Positions 11,424 to 22,197 of a stretch of DNA of 64,000 nucleotides are shown piece after piece. The notes below the pieces were generated by a model. That model was given only the letters and a program-made list of their open reading frames with translations. It did no database searches and was not told the origin of the DNA. The position numbers and the translations under genes are program-made. The stretch's first letter is position 1. The number at the start of each line of letters is the position of its first letter. The stretch is from assembly GCF_000143415.4 (NCBI RefSeq), contig NW_003314261.1:3650880-3714879 (forward strand), read 5' to 3'. Source of the DNA: Selaginella moellendorffii. Taxonomy: Eukaryota; Streptophyta; Lycopodiopsida; Selaginellales; Selaginellaceae.

Positions 11424-13230
11424 TGTAAGCGACTAAATTTTCCATTCTACTTTAGTCACTTAACCACACCTCTGACCACTTGGAGGAGTCTCATTCGCAA
11501 CCTCCATAAGTCCAATCCAGGACTTGGGACTTGCTAGCCCCGAGAATGGCATCCATGCCACTCAACATTTGCACTTGGTCAAAGTGCTCCACGTGTCCGA
11601 TCCCATGACCGACACTCAAAGGTACCACCGACATAGCAGCCCGTTACGCTAAGGCCATGCCCGATCACCTTTGCCACACTGGTAGTCCAATACCACTTGC
11701 ATCACCATCTTGGCTCTCCAAGACTAGGCAAACCATCCGTGAGTGGTCATCTCAGATCCACTCCTTAGCATCCTTAGGATGCCCACCGACAAGGGGAATA
11801 GCCTTCCCCAATATTCCTCTGTCAGTCCCCACTAAGTCCCTTTCCGCCCCTGGCCGTGTTTGCCAACACTGCCACTGGATCGAGACCCACAGGCCCGACC
11901 ACTAAGTCCCACGGTCCTCTGGGACTTCCTCACCACACGACTGTGTCCTTGGTCACTACCCCAGAGGACTGCTCCTCTTCCTTTCCACAGTCTAGGCCTT
12001 TGGGACAACATTTCGGAACACCGTGGCCTTACGCGAGCCACCTGGGTACTCTCCTCGCCTTCTGCCCTTGGGTGCTCTAGCCAGGGGCTTAGAGCGGGTT
12101 CCGTTGAGCCACACCAGGTATCCAAGTAGGTAGTGCCACCCACACTTGGACTGGGAGCATCGGCCAGTCGATCTCCCGGGGAAACTAGAGCCGGCTCTTG
12201 AACACTTCACCAAGCTACCCCGCTTGTCGGTCCGTATTCACTCTAGTCTTGGACTTCCCAGTGGTCAGTTCATCACCCAACACTGGGTTTGGCCCTTCCT
12301 GGGCCAAACTGGCCTTTCCTGGCCAAATTGGCTCCACTGCAGTCCTCCCCCTACTATACTTTTGGAGCTCACCAAACTCCCCAGGGTCTGGGAGACGAAC
12401 GCTTTGGGCTTTCACCCTCTCAGACTTGAACTCGGACTCGGACTCGGACTTGGACTCGGACTCAGACTCGGACTCGGGCTCGGGCTCGGTCTCGGCCTCG
12501 GCCTCGGTCTCGTTCTCGGTCCCGATCTCAGTCTCGGTCTCGATCTCGACTTCGGACTCCATCTCGGACTCCATCTCGGACTCCATCTCGGGTCCATCTC
12601 AGACTCCATTTCGGGTCCATCTCGGACTCCATCTCGGATCCATCTCGGACTCCATCTCGGACTCCATTTCGGGTCCATCTCGGACTCCATCTCGGACTCC
12701 ATTTCGGGTCCATCTCGGACTCCATCTTGGACTCCATTTCGGGTCCATCTCGGGTCCACCTCGGACTCCATCTCAGGTCCATCTCGGACTCCACTTCGGA
12801 CTCCAACTCAGGTCCATCTCGAACTCCACTTCGGACTCCAACTCGGGTCCATCTCGGACTCCACTTCGGACTCCAACTCGGGTCCATCTCGGACTCCACT
12901 TCGGACTCCAACTTGGGTCCATCTCGGACTCCACTTCGGACTCCAACTCGGGTCCATCTCGGACTCCACTTCGGACTCCAACTCGAGTCCATCTCGGACA
13001 CTTCCACATGTCATGTGTTGGTCCTTTTGGGTCCCTTTTTGGAGCCTCGCTTTTTGCTCGCTTTGTGCTCGTTCCTCGAGCACTTGTTTGGGAGTTCCAC
13101 TCCCGCTCTTGACTTTTCAAGTCGGAGCTTTTGGTCCAAACGTGTTACGCTCGTTTGGCTCTCGCTTCAGCCACTACCACGTGGCACCCTTCCGGCTCCA
13201 CTTTGGGGCCTAGGGATTTTGTGTCTCACA
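11424..13230 (-). repeat. 5' LTR (right copy)
   Basis: TGTAAGCGAC...TGTCTCACA on the plus strand. It keeps the TG...CA ends that the left copy has partly lost, and on the minus strand it precedes the primer binding site. It contains the longer satellite (12428-12998). Confidence 0.85.
12428..12998. repeat. Hexamer and 12-mer satellite inside right LTR
   Basis: Same composition as the satellite in the left LTR but with additional units. It gives overlapping stop-free frames of up to 355 codons on the plus strand plus several on the minus strand. These read as Ser-Asp, Leu-Gly or Met-Glu-Ser-Glu repeats and should not be taken as genes. Confidence 0.85.
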
Positions 13231-13235
13231 GTATC
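13231..13235. repeat. Right target-site duplication of LTR element (GTATC)
   Basis: Follows the CA end of the right LTR and pairs with GTGTC at 5612-5616 with one mismatch. Confidence 0.55.
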
Positions 13236-13244
13236 ACCCAGCTT

Positions 13245-13790
13245 ACAAAAGTGTGATACGCCTCTACTTGCAGGGAATGGAGTAATTCCAAGAACCAAGT
13301 CCATCTTATGTTGAATCCCACATTCCAAAGGCAAACCATTAAATAGCTCATCCAAAAATACATCACTGAATTCCTCTTGAAGTCTCATGCCCATAAACGT
13401 ACTCCAAATTAGACATGATCATGTTAAAAATAAATAAGTATACCACAAAAGAATTAACGATCTCATGCATGCACTTCACCAATTTCAAAGCAGTAATTAA
13501 TAGAATATCATTATTGTCTTTCCCAACAATCTTTTTTATAGTGCCACCAACTTTGATATGTAAAACATTATGTTCTCAATCAATCTTTGGCTTCTTATCA
13601 TAAAATCATTCCTTCCCAAAAATAACATTTATATAACCAAAATCTATAACCTAAAATAAAAGATACCATCAAAAGAACACTTAAAGCCCATTCACCACAT
13701 AAATGCTATGTCTATCTACTATAACCACATTATAAGGTATTGAACTCTTTTTCATAAGCAAACCAAATTTTTCTCTATATAAACTTGAGA
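13245..13790 (-). pseudogene. Decayed Ty3/gypsy pol fragment (protease to start of RT)
   Basis: Two stretches on the minus strand are recognisable. At about 13790-13560 the reading passes a pseudo-aspartic-protease tail with YNVVIVD, then GYINVIFGKE (compare YDVILGMDWL), then KPKID and VLHIKVGGT. At about 13395-13250 it reads EEFSDVFLDELFNGLPLECG followed by IQHKMDLVLGITPFPASR, the conserved linker that opens gypsy reverse transcriptases. Stops and frameshifts lie between them, and the rest of RT is absent. The LARD-like element starts immediately downstream, so it probably landed in or next to this fragment; no continuation was found left of 5612. Confidence 0.68.
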
Positions 13791-14860
13791 CTTTAGTTCT
13801 TAACCCTTTGCCTGTGGAAGAGCCACCACAACATATACTTAAGTTATATTTGTGATGGAGTTCACCACATTCACTTAAGTGTTAACTCAAGGCTAGGTAA
13901 GATGAATATAGAACACAAGGTAGGGAGTAAATACCTACCTAGATAGTTGGTTCTCCTCTAGCATTTTTTGACCCTTTTATAAAAAGATAATATTTGCTTT
14001 AATGTCTAGCTTTGTGGCAATGAAAATAATTACCTTCTATTTTCTTTTTTTTGTCACAAATGTGATTATAAGTACTTAAAGTTATATAGTGAGTCTTTTT
14101 AGATATTCTTCTTTTACTGCCATGATAGTAGAATATTGATATTGTTTATTATTTTTTCAATTCCTTTTATTCAAATGTTAATAAATTATTTTTAACATTT
14201 GTACCTAACAAGATAAATATAAGGTCATGTTAAGCATATTTGGTTTGGTTTTTAATTTTCTTTTGCTCATTTTAAGAACTCCTAAGTATTAAGCTTAATA
14301 TCTTAATATTGCTACATAATAGTTTACCATGTCTACCAAAACACCCTCATATGTTAGTTTCATTCTAATCCTATATATTATTTATAGTAAATGTCTAGAT
14401 TTGCATAAGGGGCATATTTATGGAATGTAGAGAGTGTCCTAATTTGCAATTTAGCAGTTTTCCATATTTAGTAATAAATTTGTGACTAACTCACATGAAA
14501 TTCTCTATTTAGTAAATTTCAAATTTATCTAACTCTTGGGACTCATGTGAAAGCCTAGAACATGATTTCATATAAGCATTGATTTAGACTTTGTCATGCA
14601 ATGTATGATCATACATGAAATAAAAGTTGTGCTCAAAAGTGAGTAATACATTATATTATGACAATTTAAGCACATATATGGATTTTTTTTTCATATATTT
14701 TGGAAGTGTGTAAAATTTTTCACCAAACAGCCCACCGCCACCAAAATTGCACCGAATAATATTTTATATTTAGACAAAAGTTATAATAACAAAAGTAAAA
14801 ATACAACACTCAATATTGATCTTCCAGGTGGAGATCTTTCGATCCAGAATGCTTCCAGAG
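13791..14860. other. AT-rich stretch, probably older retroelement debris
   Basis: AT-rich with stops throughout. It follows the gypsy fragment on its upstream side and may be decayed gag, but no zinc knuckle or other motif could be read. Confidence 0.35.
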
Positions 14861-14929
14861 ATCCATGTCGAGCTTCTTCAAAGCGGGATCCAGGGAAGCA
14901 CAAGAAAGAGATGTGGAGAAAGGTCGAAG

Positions 14930-15200
14930 TGGCAGTGAAGATGGAAGAACTAGGCGGAGGTCTTCTTCCCGTGCAAGAAAGCCAACACCATCGCATGGAG
15001 AAGATGGAAGAACTAGGGGTAAATCTTTCTCACAGCATGACTCTGTCCCGGGGGTGACGAAGGTCTAATGAAAGAACTAGGCGTTCCCGGATGGATTGCA
15101 AGAAAGACGCCACCACCAAGGGAAGCATTGCATGAAGAAGATGGAAGAACTTGGCGCAAAGGTCTTCCCGGATTGCTGTAAGCCGGACACCACCAACGCA
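14930..15200 (+). repeat. Four imperfect copies of a roughly 65-bp unit
   Basis: The core GATGGAAGAACTAGGCG recurs at about 14939, 15004, 15069 (5' part lost) and 15137 (ACTTGGCG), each followed by a diverged AGGTCTTCCCG-like block. In one frame it reads EDGRTR repeats, but that frame closes after 67 codons. The origin was not recognised. Confidence 0.5.
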
Positions 15201-15829
15201 ACCATCGCCGTCACCACGAGCAAAGCACTGTTTGGAAAGCCTTTGTCACGGCGGCGAGCCGGCACTGATGCCGAGCGGGATCCAGCTCGGTAGTTCACGT
15301 CCACGAATCCATTCATCACGGCCAAGATGAACAGATCGCACGTTCGTACTTGCTCGATCGGAAGTTTCTAAGTCCAGCAGTTCGCGCAACAGCACTTGCC
15401 ATCGTAGCATGGTGCTCGTGGATTCGAGCGGGGCAGAGTGGATCAGTGGCGGGTGGAGGAAGTTTGCGCTGGATCACTCCTTGCTCGCGCGCGTTAGGGT
15501 TCTTCGATCTTATGGATGTAATCAGGTGATACGAGTTCATATCTAGTTTGTTTTTGGCGATGGATTGCGATGTAAAAAGGACCTATCCAGCCATTCATCG
15601 AGGGAAAACATGACAAGGCATCGAGAACTTCGGGACAGAGAAGTTCGCGATACGAGCTTCGAGCTATGGCGGTTGCTCGATCTTGCGGAGCTTGCAAGCC
15701 GCGAGCGAGGGATGGAAGGGCATGGAGTTCGATCACGCGTGTATCCGGGCTCTACGCTCTGGTCGGCCACCTGTTGATTGAAGAGGATTCCACATCTTTG
15801 TGTGTCTTTCCCGTCGGTCCCGCGAATGC
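15201..15829. other. Spacer with no supported gene
   Basis: Several short overlapping frames on both strands, none with a recognisable domain. It may be degraded coding sequence continuing into the PPR fragment to the right. Confidence 0.3.
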
Positions 15830-15925
15830 GCCGCGGGGCTCTTCGAGATTCCCAGATCTGCAGCATATGCCCAGAATGGGCATCGGATCAAGCGCTCGAT
15901 CTCTTCCGGCAAATGGCAGCTAACA
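15830..15925 (+). pseudogene. PPR gene fragment
   Basis: AYAQNGH in one frame continues after a one-base shift as ALDLFRQMAAN, together forming one pentatricopeptide unit. The surrounding sequence holds no full array, so this is a short decayed copy. Confidence 0.5.
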
Positions 15926-16279
15926 TACAGATGGCAGACACCATACGCACATGTTTTCCTTGTAACTTCTTAAATTCTTGAAAGAAAGTTCTGAATCAGG
16001 GCTAATAAAGACATCAAACCAGACTGTGTACAAGTCCCCAGGTGTTGTGCAGTGGCCTCCATAAACCACAACCTTGGCATCACTCCCTTCTAAGCTTGAA
16101 AGGTAATCCTTGACCCTCTCCCACACCTCATCGTCCTTGACAATAGCATACCCTTTGCTCCTGCAATTCGTGACAGGGATTGAGACCCTCGACTTGAGTT
16201 GCTCCTTTTCATCGCCCAGGAAGAAGACGAAAGTGGCATAGTCACAACTCACCGGCTGCTCCAATTTGGCACAACACCA
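15920..16279 (-). other. Unrecognised open frame, possible exon
   Basis: Open on the minus strand from just after a stop at about 16280 to a stop at 15920, without an ATG near its start. It reads like real protein (VFFLGDEKEQLKSR, DDEVWERVKDYLSSLEG, VVVYGGHCTTPGDLYTVWF), but I do not recognise the family. It could be a terminal exon or a fragment of a dead gene. It lies in a cluster of pseudogene pieces, which favours the latter. Confidence 0.3.
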
Positions 16280-16689
16280 GATTCATGGGGTGCTGCCCCA
16301 GATCAAGCACATCCCTCTTTTGCAGCAGGTGCCTTGACTGTAATGACCCTCGTCGTCGTCACGGGGGGAATCAGGAAAGCTATCCATCGACTTGTAGATC
16401 ATCTTCCATCGACTTGTATCCTTAGGTAGTGTCTTTTCTTTTATTACCCCGTGGCCAGCCACGTGGCACAATGGGAAAACGAGGCTGAAGGAAATCTCCC
16501 ATCAGCATTTGCGTTTCCTTGCTGACACCCACAAGTTTTTAAGATGAAACTTTTTACATCGTGCTTCTCCTCCGCCACTATAAGTTCCTGCAATAATCTA
16601 AATGATTGAAGCCTTACCACTACCTAATCCTTTTTAGCCTCTTCTTGTATATGAAAGACGTTCTTGAAGTTGACGAGTCTGCAACGGTT

Positions 16690-17430
16690 TATATCAAGTG
16701 TAAGTTGAAATTCATCCACCTGTAATTAATTGCTCCGCATGTATCTGTTGCAACTCGAAGTTCAATACCAATGTTAGATTCCAGCAGCAAAGTTTCCATT
16801 TCATGATAAGCACCCTGCCAAGGCATTTATTAATTTAAAAGCTGTGCACAGAGTGAAGAAACGAAAAAACAGGAAAGCATTTACCGCCTCGAGAACCTGT
16901 TTGGCCTGTTTAGTGTTAGTTGCCTGAATTCTTGTGTATCAAGCTACCATTTCTGGAGTTTCCACCTGCAAGGTTAAAAAAATCATACTCCACAAGGTAT
17001 ATGAAAAGGTATACCTCCAAAGATCCAAATCCGAATGCATTTTTACCTCGTTCACTAGAGCACAGTTACTCTTATAGCTCGACTGACAAATTGCAGTGGA
17101 CCCTTAGCATGCACCTATAAATAAAATGACCATTCGTTAAGATAGAAAAAGAAGAGAAGTAAAGAAGAGAAAGAACGCTTACCTTTGCCAGTGTAACAAT
17201 GATAACTCTACCGAAAGCAGGCTGAAGTATCTGAGTTAATTTGCTATCCCAAAGATCGGGACGTGATATCTTGGAACAGCATCGTTTCTGGGGAAGGACG
17301 TGACCAAAAAGCTATATGTCAAAAGGCACATACCGAGTTTCATATCCTTCACTTAGTATGTTGATTACAGTTCCGAGAGTGCCAATCTGCTGCCGAAGCG
17401 TCTCGCCCTTCACAGTGCCTTTGGAGGTTG
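16690..17430 (-). pseudogene. Kinesin-7-like motor gene remnant
   Basis: Minus-strand pieces follow the order of a kinesin motor. TLRQQIGTLGTVINILSEG (compare LGTVI..LSEG) comes first. WDSKLTQILQPAFG with VIIVTLAK (compare RDSKLTRILQPALGG...) follows. Then, after an intron-like gap, comes GPLQFVSRAIRVT with a one-base lesion before NCALVNE, the neck sequence typical of CENP-E-like kinesins. A coiled-coil-like stretch with an in-frame stop follows (QATNTKQAKQVLEA). The ATP-binding P-loop and switch regions are missing. Frameshifts and stops make a functional product unlikely. Confidence 0.62.
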
Positions 17431-17714
17431 GCTCCGGCCAGAAGAAGATTCTATCAAGGAGAAGAGCAAATAGTGGAGAACTTCCTAAACGCCATCGTCA
17501 AGCTGCACAAGGTTTGTTGCGGAGAATCCCCCCAGGGACTTTGTGGGCGTGATGCTATGTGTAGGCAGAAGATAGAGAGTTTTTTCTGCGGGTATTATAC
17601 ATGGAAATTTATGATTCTCGGGAGAACAGGAAATTATGAAACATTGAGAGGAGAAAGTTTCTTGCCTTGGAGAAGGTATGTGAAAAAAACCTCCATTCCT
17701 TGACTTACTGTGTT
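17431..17714. other. Unassigned open stretch between gene relics
   Basis: A 91-codon plus-strand frame at 17428-17703 contains YQGEEQIVENFLNAIVKLHK followed by GT, as at an exon end, but no family is recognised. It may be another gene fragment. Confidence 0.25.
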
Positions 17715-17797
17715 CACGATACGCTGGCCCGGCAGGCGCATGAAGAGCTTGACCGGGTCGTGAAGGAACCGCTGAGAGTCATTAGGTTAGCTTGAGG
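17715..17797 (+). pseudogene. Cytochrome P450-like fragment
   Basis: Reads QAHEELDRVV followed directly by KEPLRVIR. In plant P450s the first resembles the segment after the oxygen-binding helix and the second the K-helix (KETLR). The intervening residues are missing, as are the heme-binding loop and the rest, so this is at most a deleted scrap. Confidence 0.4.
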
Positions 17798-18119
17798 CTT
17801 GACAAGCTCTCGAGAGTTTTTCGCCTTCGTCTATCCCTCCCCCCATCCATCGAGCAAGTGGTAAAGCGAGGATTATGTTCATTCACGTGACCGAGGCGCT
17901 GGTGCCGCTACAAGTGGAAGGTGTGAAAGGTAGTTGATTGTGTGAGGCGCAAGAATTCTATTATTATCATCGTTTATTCTAGGAACTTGGCGATGTTTTC
18001 TTGGCAACATGAAAAAGAAAGGTCTTTGCATCACAAAAGCCAATTTCACTGGTTAGTATATTCTAAAGTTACCCATCTATATAAATACCCTAACTTCTCT
18101 TATGTAAACGAAGCTGCCA

Positions 18120-19834
18120 ATGAAGAAAAGGAAGGGAGAGTTTGTGGATGTGGGGGAGAAGAAGCAAAGAATAAGGGAGTCCTCCTCCTCCCAAAAACGG
18201 TTAATGACAATAAATCTGATGAATCACCAGAAGCAAGCGGTAGCCTGGATGCTAGAGCGCGCGAGTTTAGCACCACAAAAGGTGGTATCCTTGCAGACGA
18301 TCAGGGCTTGGGCAAAACCCTCTCAGCCATAGCTCTCATCGTCAAGGCGGGACCAAGGCCAAGGGGTACGGGTACCAACGTTAAGGGTGGTACGCTCATC
18401 GTTTGCCCAGTAAGTGTGATCCGGCAGTGGGAGCACGAGATCAGAACCAAGGTGGCGGCCAGTGCACCACTCTCCACACTAGTCTACCACGACCAAGGCA
18501 AACGCAAGGTGACGCTAGAGAAGCTGGCATCGTACGACGTGGTGATCACCACGTACGGAGTTGTGGCCAAGGAGCGGTGCTTGAACGTCGAAGTCTTTGA
18601 CACCGGTCGTGTAGCTTGGAGGGAGCGCTCCGGTCCACTAGCCAATGTGAAGTGGCATAGGGTGGTGTTGGACGAGGCACAATCCATCCGGAATGCCTAC
18701 ACTGATGTCTCAATGTCTTGCATGCGTCTCTCTGCAACCTACAGATGGGGTCTTTCGGGAACGCCATTCCAAAACAACATCAAGGATCTATATGCCTTCT
18801 TTTGCTTTCTTCGAGTCAAGCCCTAGTGTAGCGATTGGAGAGCTTTTGACCAGCAGTATGAGGAGTATGAGAAGACAGGCTACTCGGCAGAACTCAAGGT
18901 GGCGCTTGAGAGCATTGTGCTGCGGCGGAGCAAGAAATCGATCATTAATGGTGAGCCAGTGCTCCGGCTGCCGCCCAGGCTGGTCAACCGGGTGGAGGTG
19001 GAGCTCTCGCAGCAGGAGAGGGAACTCTATGAAAACCTTCGAAAGGAGTACCAGGATAGGATCAGTGAGTACAGGAGCAAAGGGACGTTACACATGAACA
19101 GGTTTATCATTTTGAGCATGCTGTTGCGGCTGAGGCAAATGTGTGACCATCCGGCTCTGCTCGACAGTGAACATCTCTTTCGAGTCGACGAAGAAGATGA
19201 TCTGATCACGGAGGATGGAAGTGGCCTGAAGGAGATGAGAGAGGCCGTCAGGAAGCTCCAGCTGGAGGCCCGGGAGAAGCAAGAGGATTTTGATCGCAGC
19301 GTGCAAGAGATTGGCCAGTCTGCAAAGCTGAAAGCCGCATTAAGAGTGCTCGACATGACCCCTCGGGGAGAGAAATCCCTCATCTTCTCGCAGTGGACAT
19401 CAATGCTCAACCTGATCGAGCCGGAGCTGGAAGGAGCCGGGATCCAGTTCTCCAGGATCGACGGGAGCATGAGTGCGGGAAAACGAGTTGCGGCAATCAA
19501 AAGATTTAGTGAGGATCCAGATGTGGTGGTGATGTTGATATCTCTCAGGGCTGGGCTCAACCTGGTGGCCGCGTCTCATGTGCTTTTAATGGATATGTGG
19601 TGGAACCCCACGACTGAAGACCAGGCAATTGACCGGACGCACCGCATTGGTCAAACCCGGCCAGTCCACGTGACCAGGTTTGTGGTCAAACAGACTGTCC
19701 AAGAACATGTGTTGGAGATCCAGGAGAAGAAAAAGAAGCTGGTAGAATTTGTGTTTGGGGAGAAAAGCTCTGAAGAGCAGAGTCTCAGCATTGATGAACT
19801 TGCTTCAATGTTTGAGCTCCAAAATTTGGCTTGA
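18120..19834 (+). pseudogene. SNF2-family ATPase/helicase-like gene with disabling lesions
   Basis: Both SNF2 lobes are readable without introns: NHQKQAVAWMLER, GGILADDQGLGKT (Walker A), VVLDEAQ (Walker B), GLSGTPFQNN, then ESIVLRRSKKSI, EKSLIFSQWTSML and DQAIDRTHRIGQTRPV. The layout without a RING insertion resembles plant CHR28-type proteins rather than RAD5. Lesions are visible. A frame change near 18262-18275 fits two extra bases in a CGCGCG run. A TAG interrupts the frame at 18824-18826. Motif V reads SLRAGLNLVAA, about three residues shorter than the usual SLKAG..GLN. The absence of introns suggests a retrocopy; no poly-A tail is evident. Confidence 0.78.
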
Positions 19835-20635
19835 CTCAATTTTTTTAAGAATTGCATTTACTAATAGTTTGCTTCATTAACTTCATATAATATAAAAAAT
19901 TATGTCTAAATATAAAAATATTATCTAATATATGTATAATACACAATCTACATCAAAAATCATTTAATAAAGAGTATAATCTAAATAAATTGCTGCGTGT
20001 TAGCAATGTTTTCTTTACATAAATATTAGTGCTTATTATTTATTAATTAAATTAATCAATTGAAAGTTTATAATGATATACATGTTAATAATTTATAAAC
20101 ACAAGATTAATCTTATTACATATCAACCATTAGATTTTAGAATAAAATAGAATATACTAGAAAGTGCTTAGAAAAGTTTATAAATTATAAAAACAAGATT
20201 AATTTAAATAAATAGCAACTATTAGATTGTAGAATATTCTAAATATCCAAGTATATTCTATGTATATCTGACATATTATATCAAATTAAAAAACCTATTA
20301 GAGATGTTGAAAAGATAATACTTAAGAAAGATATCTCTTACAACATCTAAAATAATTATATTAGTTACCAGTCTTAAGTAGATTAAACATAGCCAAATTT
20401 CAGTAGACAAGGCTCCCTTAAAAAACTACCATTACTTAAGGAATGAATGTAATCCTTCATTTTCAAAAGATATTATTTTTCAAAATTAAGACAAAATCCT
20501 ACTTTGGGAGGAACATAGATACTCAGGCATGGGAAATATTTCATCATGTTAAGAGGATTCTCTTATAAGTCTCCATCACTTTTGCAAGAAAAAAATAAAA
20601 ATAAAAAAATTCTACTCTATAGTGATTTATCATAG
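19835..20635. other. AT-rich spacer
   Basis: AT-rich, with no coding signal. It ends at the left terminal repeat of the Harbinger-like element. Confidence 0.45.
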
Positions 20636-20638
20636 AAT

Positions 20639-20715
20639 GAGCTGATTCGCACAATCCTAAAGTTAAGTATGATTTTTAGGACATTTTTACTTTGTATTTA
20701 GTCCTAAAGTTAGGA
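20639..20715 (+). repeat. Left terminal inverted repeat candidate of Harbinger element
   Basis: Outer 15 bases match the complement of the right end with about four mismatches. An inner block at 20690-20712 matches the complement of 23213-23236 with small gaps. Confidence 0.45.
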
Positions 20716-21139
20716 CAAGTGTCTTAACTTAAGTTTAAGTTATTTTCACTAGAAAAATCCTGATTTGCACTTAATACTTTTTTAAGGTGGTTAACTTAAA
20801 TTTAGGATATCACATTGAAAAGTTAAGGATCCACACCCACCCCAATCTTTAACTTTTGTAGCTAAAATTCAATTGGCATATTCTTTGGGCCAGCATGGTA
20901 GGGAGTGGGTGTGGTGCAAGATCTGGTGGTGCCATAAGATCAACTGGTGGAGCTTGTGGGCGCCGCATGATGCCCCTTCAAGCCAATGCCACAACATCTG
21001 CAGCATTAGTGGCTGTAGTAGTGGAGCCCAAGACCCCAATAAGCTTTCTTTATTCTTTTTCTCTAGATTTGCATTCCAATCAATTTAGGAAACAATCAAG
21101 AAGGATGACCTAATCTAGGTAAACAAGGAGAATGAGCAA

Positions 21140-21450
21140 GGACAAGTTAAGTGTAGTTGGGGAAAGAATTGGTCACATTAGGAGACTATGTTCTTTATAG
21201 ACCTCAAGAGCCAAAACTTCATAAAGTAGTTAGAGTTGACAAGCTGTGAGAAAAGGGTTACAATTGCAAAGAGGTGGAACATCATTGAGGCCAAGTTGGT
21301 AGACTATGGTTTCAAGGATAGAGATGGAATGGCTTACCAATGGTGTTGGCTAAACATTTCTGATGAATACAAGAATATAAATAATTACCAAAACAAGAGT
21401 GTCAATTTCTTCACCCTTCCAAGGAGTAGATGCAAGATATTTACAAGGCT
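21140..21450 (+). pseudogene. Myb/SANT-like protein of Harbinger element
   Basis: Reads IDLKSQKLHKVV, a stop, then KRVTIAKRWNIIEAKLVDYG, then WLNISDEYKNINNYQNKS and FTLPRSR. The Trp spacing and YK.I..Y..KSG pattern are those of the ORF1 protein that helps PIF/Harbinger transposase bind DNA. In-frame stops prevent a full product. Confidence 0.6.
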
Positions 21451-22197
21451 ATGGATAGTTACATGGGAATTTGGGCTGCAACAAACCCTCTATATATTAC
21501 AGATAGCAATGCTGACTTTAAAACTACTGTTGCAGCCATTGTTGTTGAAAGGGCAAAGGAACTTGAAAGTTGGCTTCCTCATCTACATTTTCTTCTTCCA
21601 CTAAGTTGAATCATAATACTACAACATGAACTCATCCCACCAAGTTGAGCACCTAAGCTTCACCCACCAAATGCCTAGTATGCCTAGTCTATAGTTGAAA
21701 GCTACACCTAATTCCACTCAAGACTCATTATCATCTTTCAATTCATGCAAAGTGCAACATCTATCATCTAAAAACCTCTTAATACCTCAATCACTAAAAG
21801 AAGAGCCCAACTTATGATATGCCAAGTTTTATTCTCCACTCCATATGGTTCAATCTCCTCCATGTAGGGCTGGAGGATCTCTATCTCCTAGGTTTGGATC
21901 ATATCCATTTCCTAGGTTCTGCATGTGGGGATTATGAAGAAGAACACATAGTGGAGGAGATATAGATGTTTGGCTAGGGTTAACACTTTGCAAGCTCTTC
22001 AAGAACCTTGACTACAATGGGCTTTTTTCCAAGTTTGCTATTGGGGAATCTATAGCTCATGAGATATAGATACAACTACTGCTATAATTCAGATACTTGG
22101 CTACAAGATCATGTTCCTAGAAAATGCAGTTCAAGTTTAGGAGGTCATTAAACAATTCTAGAGGATTATACACACAAAGCTCCTGAATGTTGTAGGT

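Larger units (their letters stand above)
5617..13230 (-). mobile_element. Large non-coding LTR retrotransposon (LARD-like)
   Basis: A 7.6 kb element bounded by direct repeats of 1712 and 1807 bp, with TG...CA termini (left copy mutated to TA) and a nearly matching 5-bp target-site duplication. A 12-base match to the plant initiator-tRNA-Met primer binding site, read on the minus strand, sits 3 bp inside the right LTR, so the element runs leftwards. The 4.1 kb interior has no recognisable gag, protease, reverse transcriptase, RNase H or integrase in any frame. This fits the LARD class, which must be mobilised by another element. Where I compared the LTRs by eye outside the satellite they differ at few positions, suggesting a fairly recent insertion. 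Confidence 0.82.

Noticed and set aside
12146-13213. A 355-codon plus-strand frame in the right LTR
   Set aside because: Same satellite; no domain, and equal openness in other frames and on the other strand.
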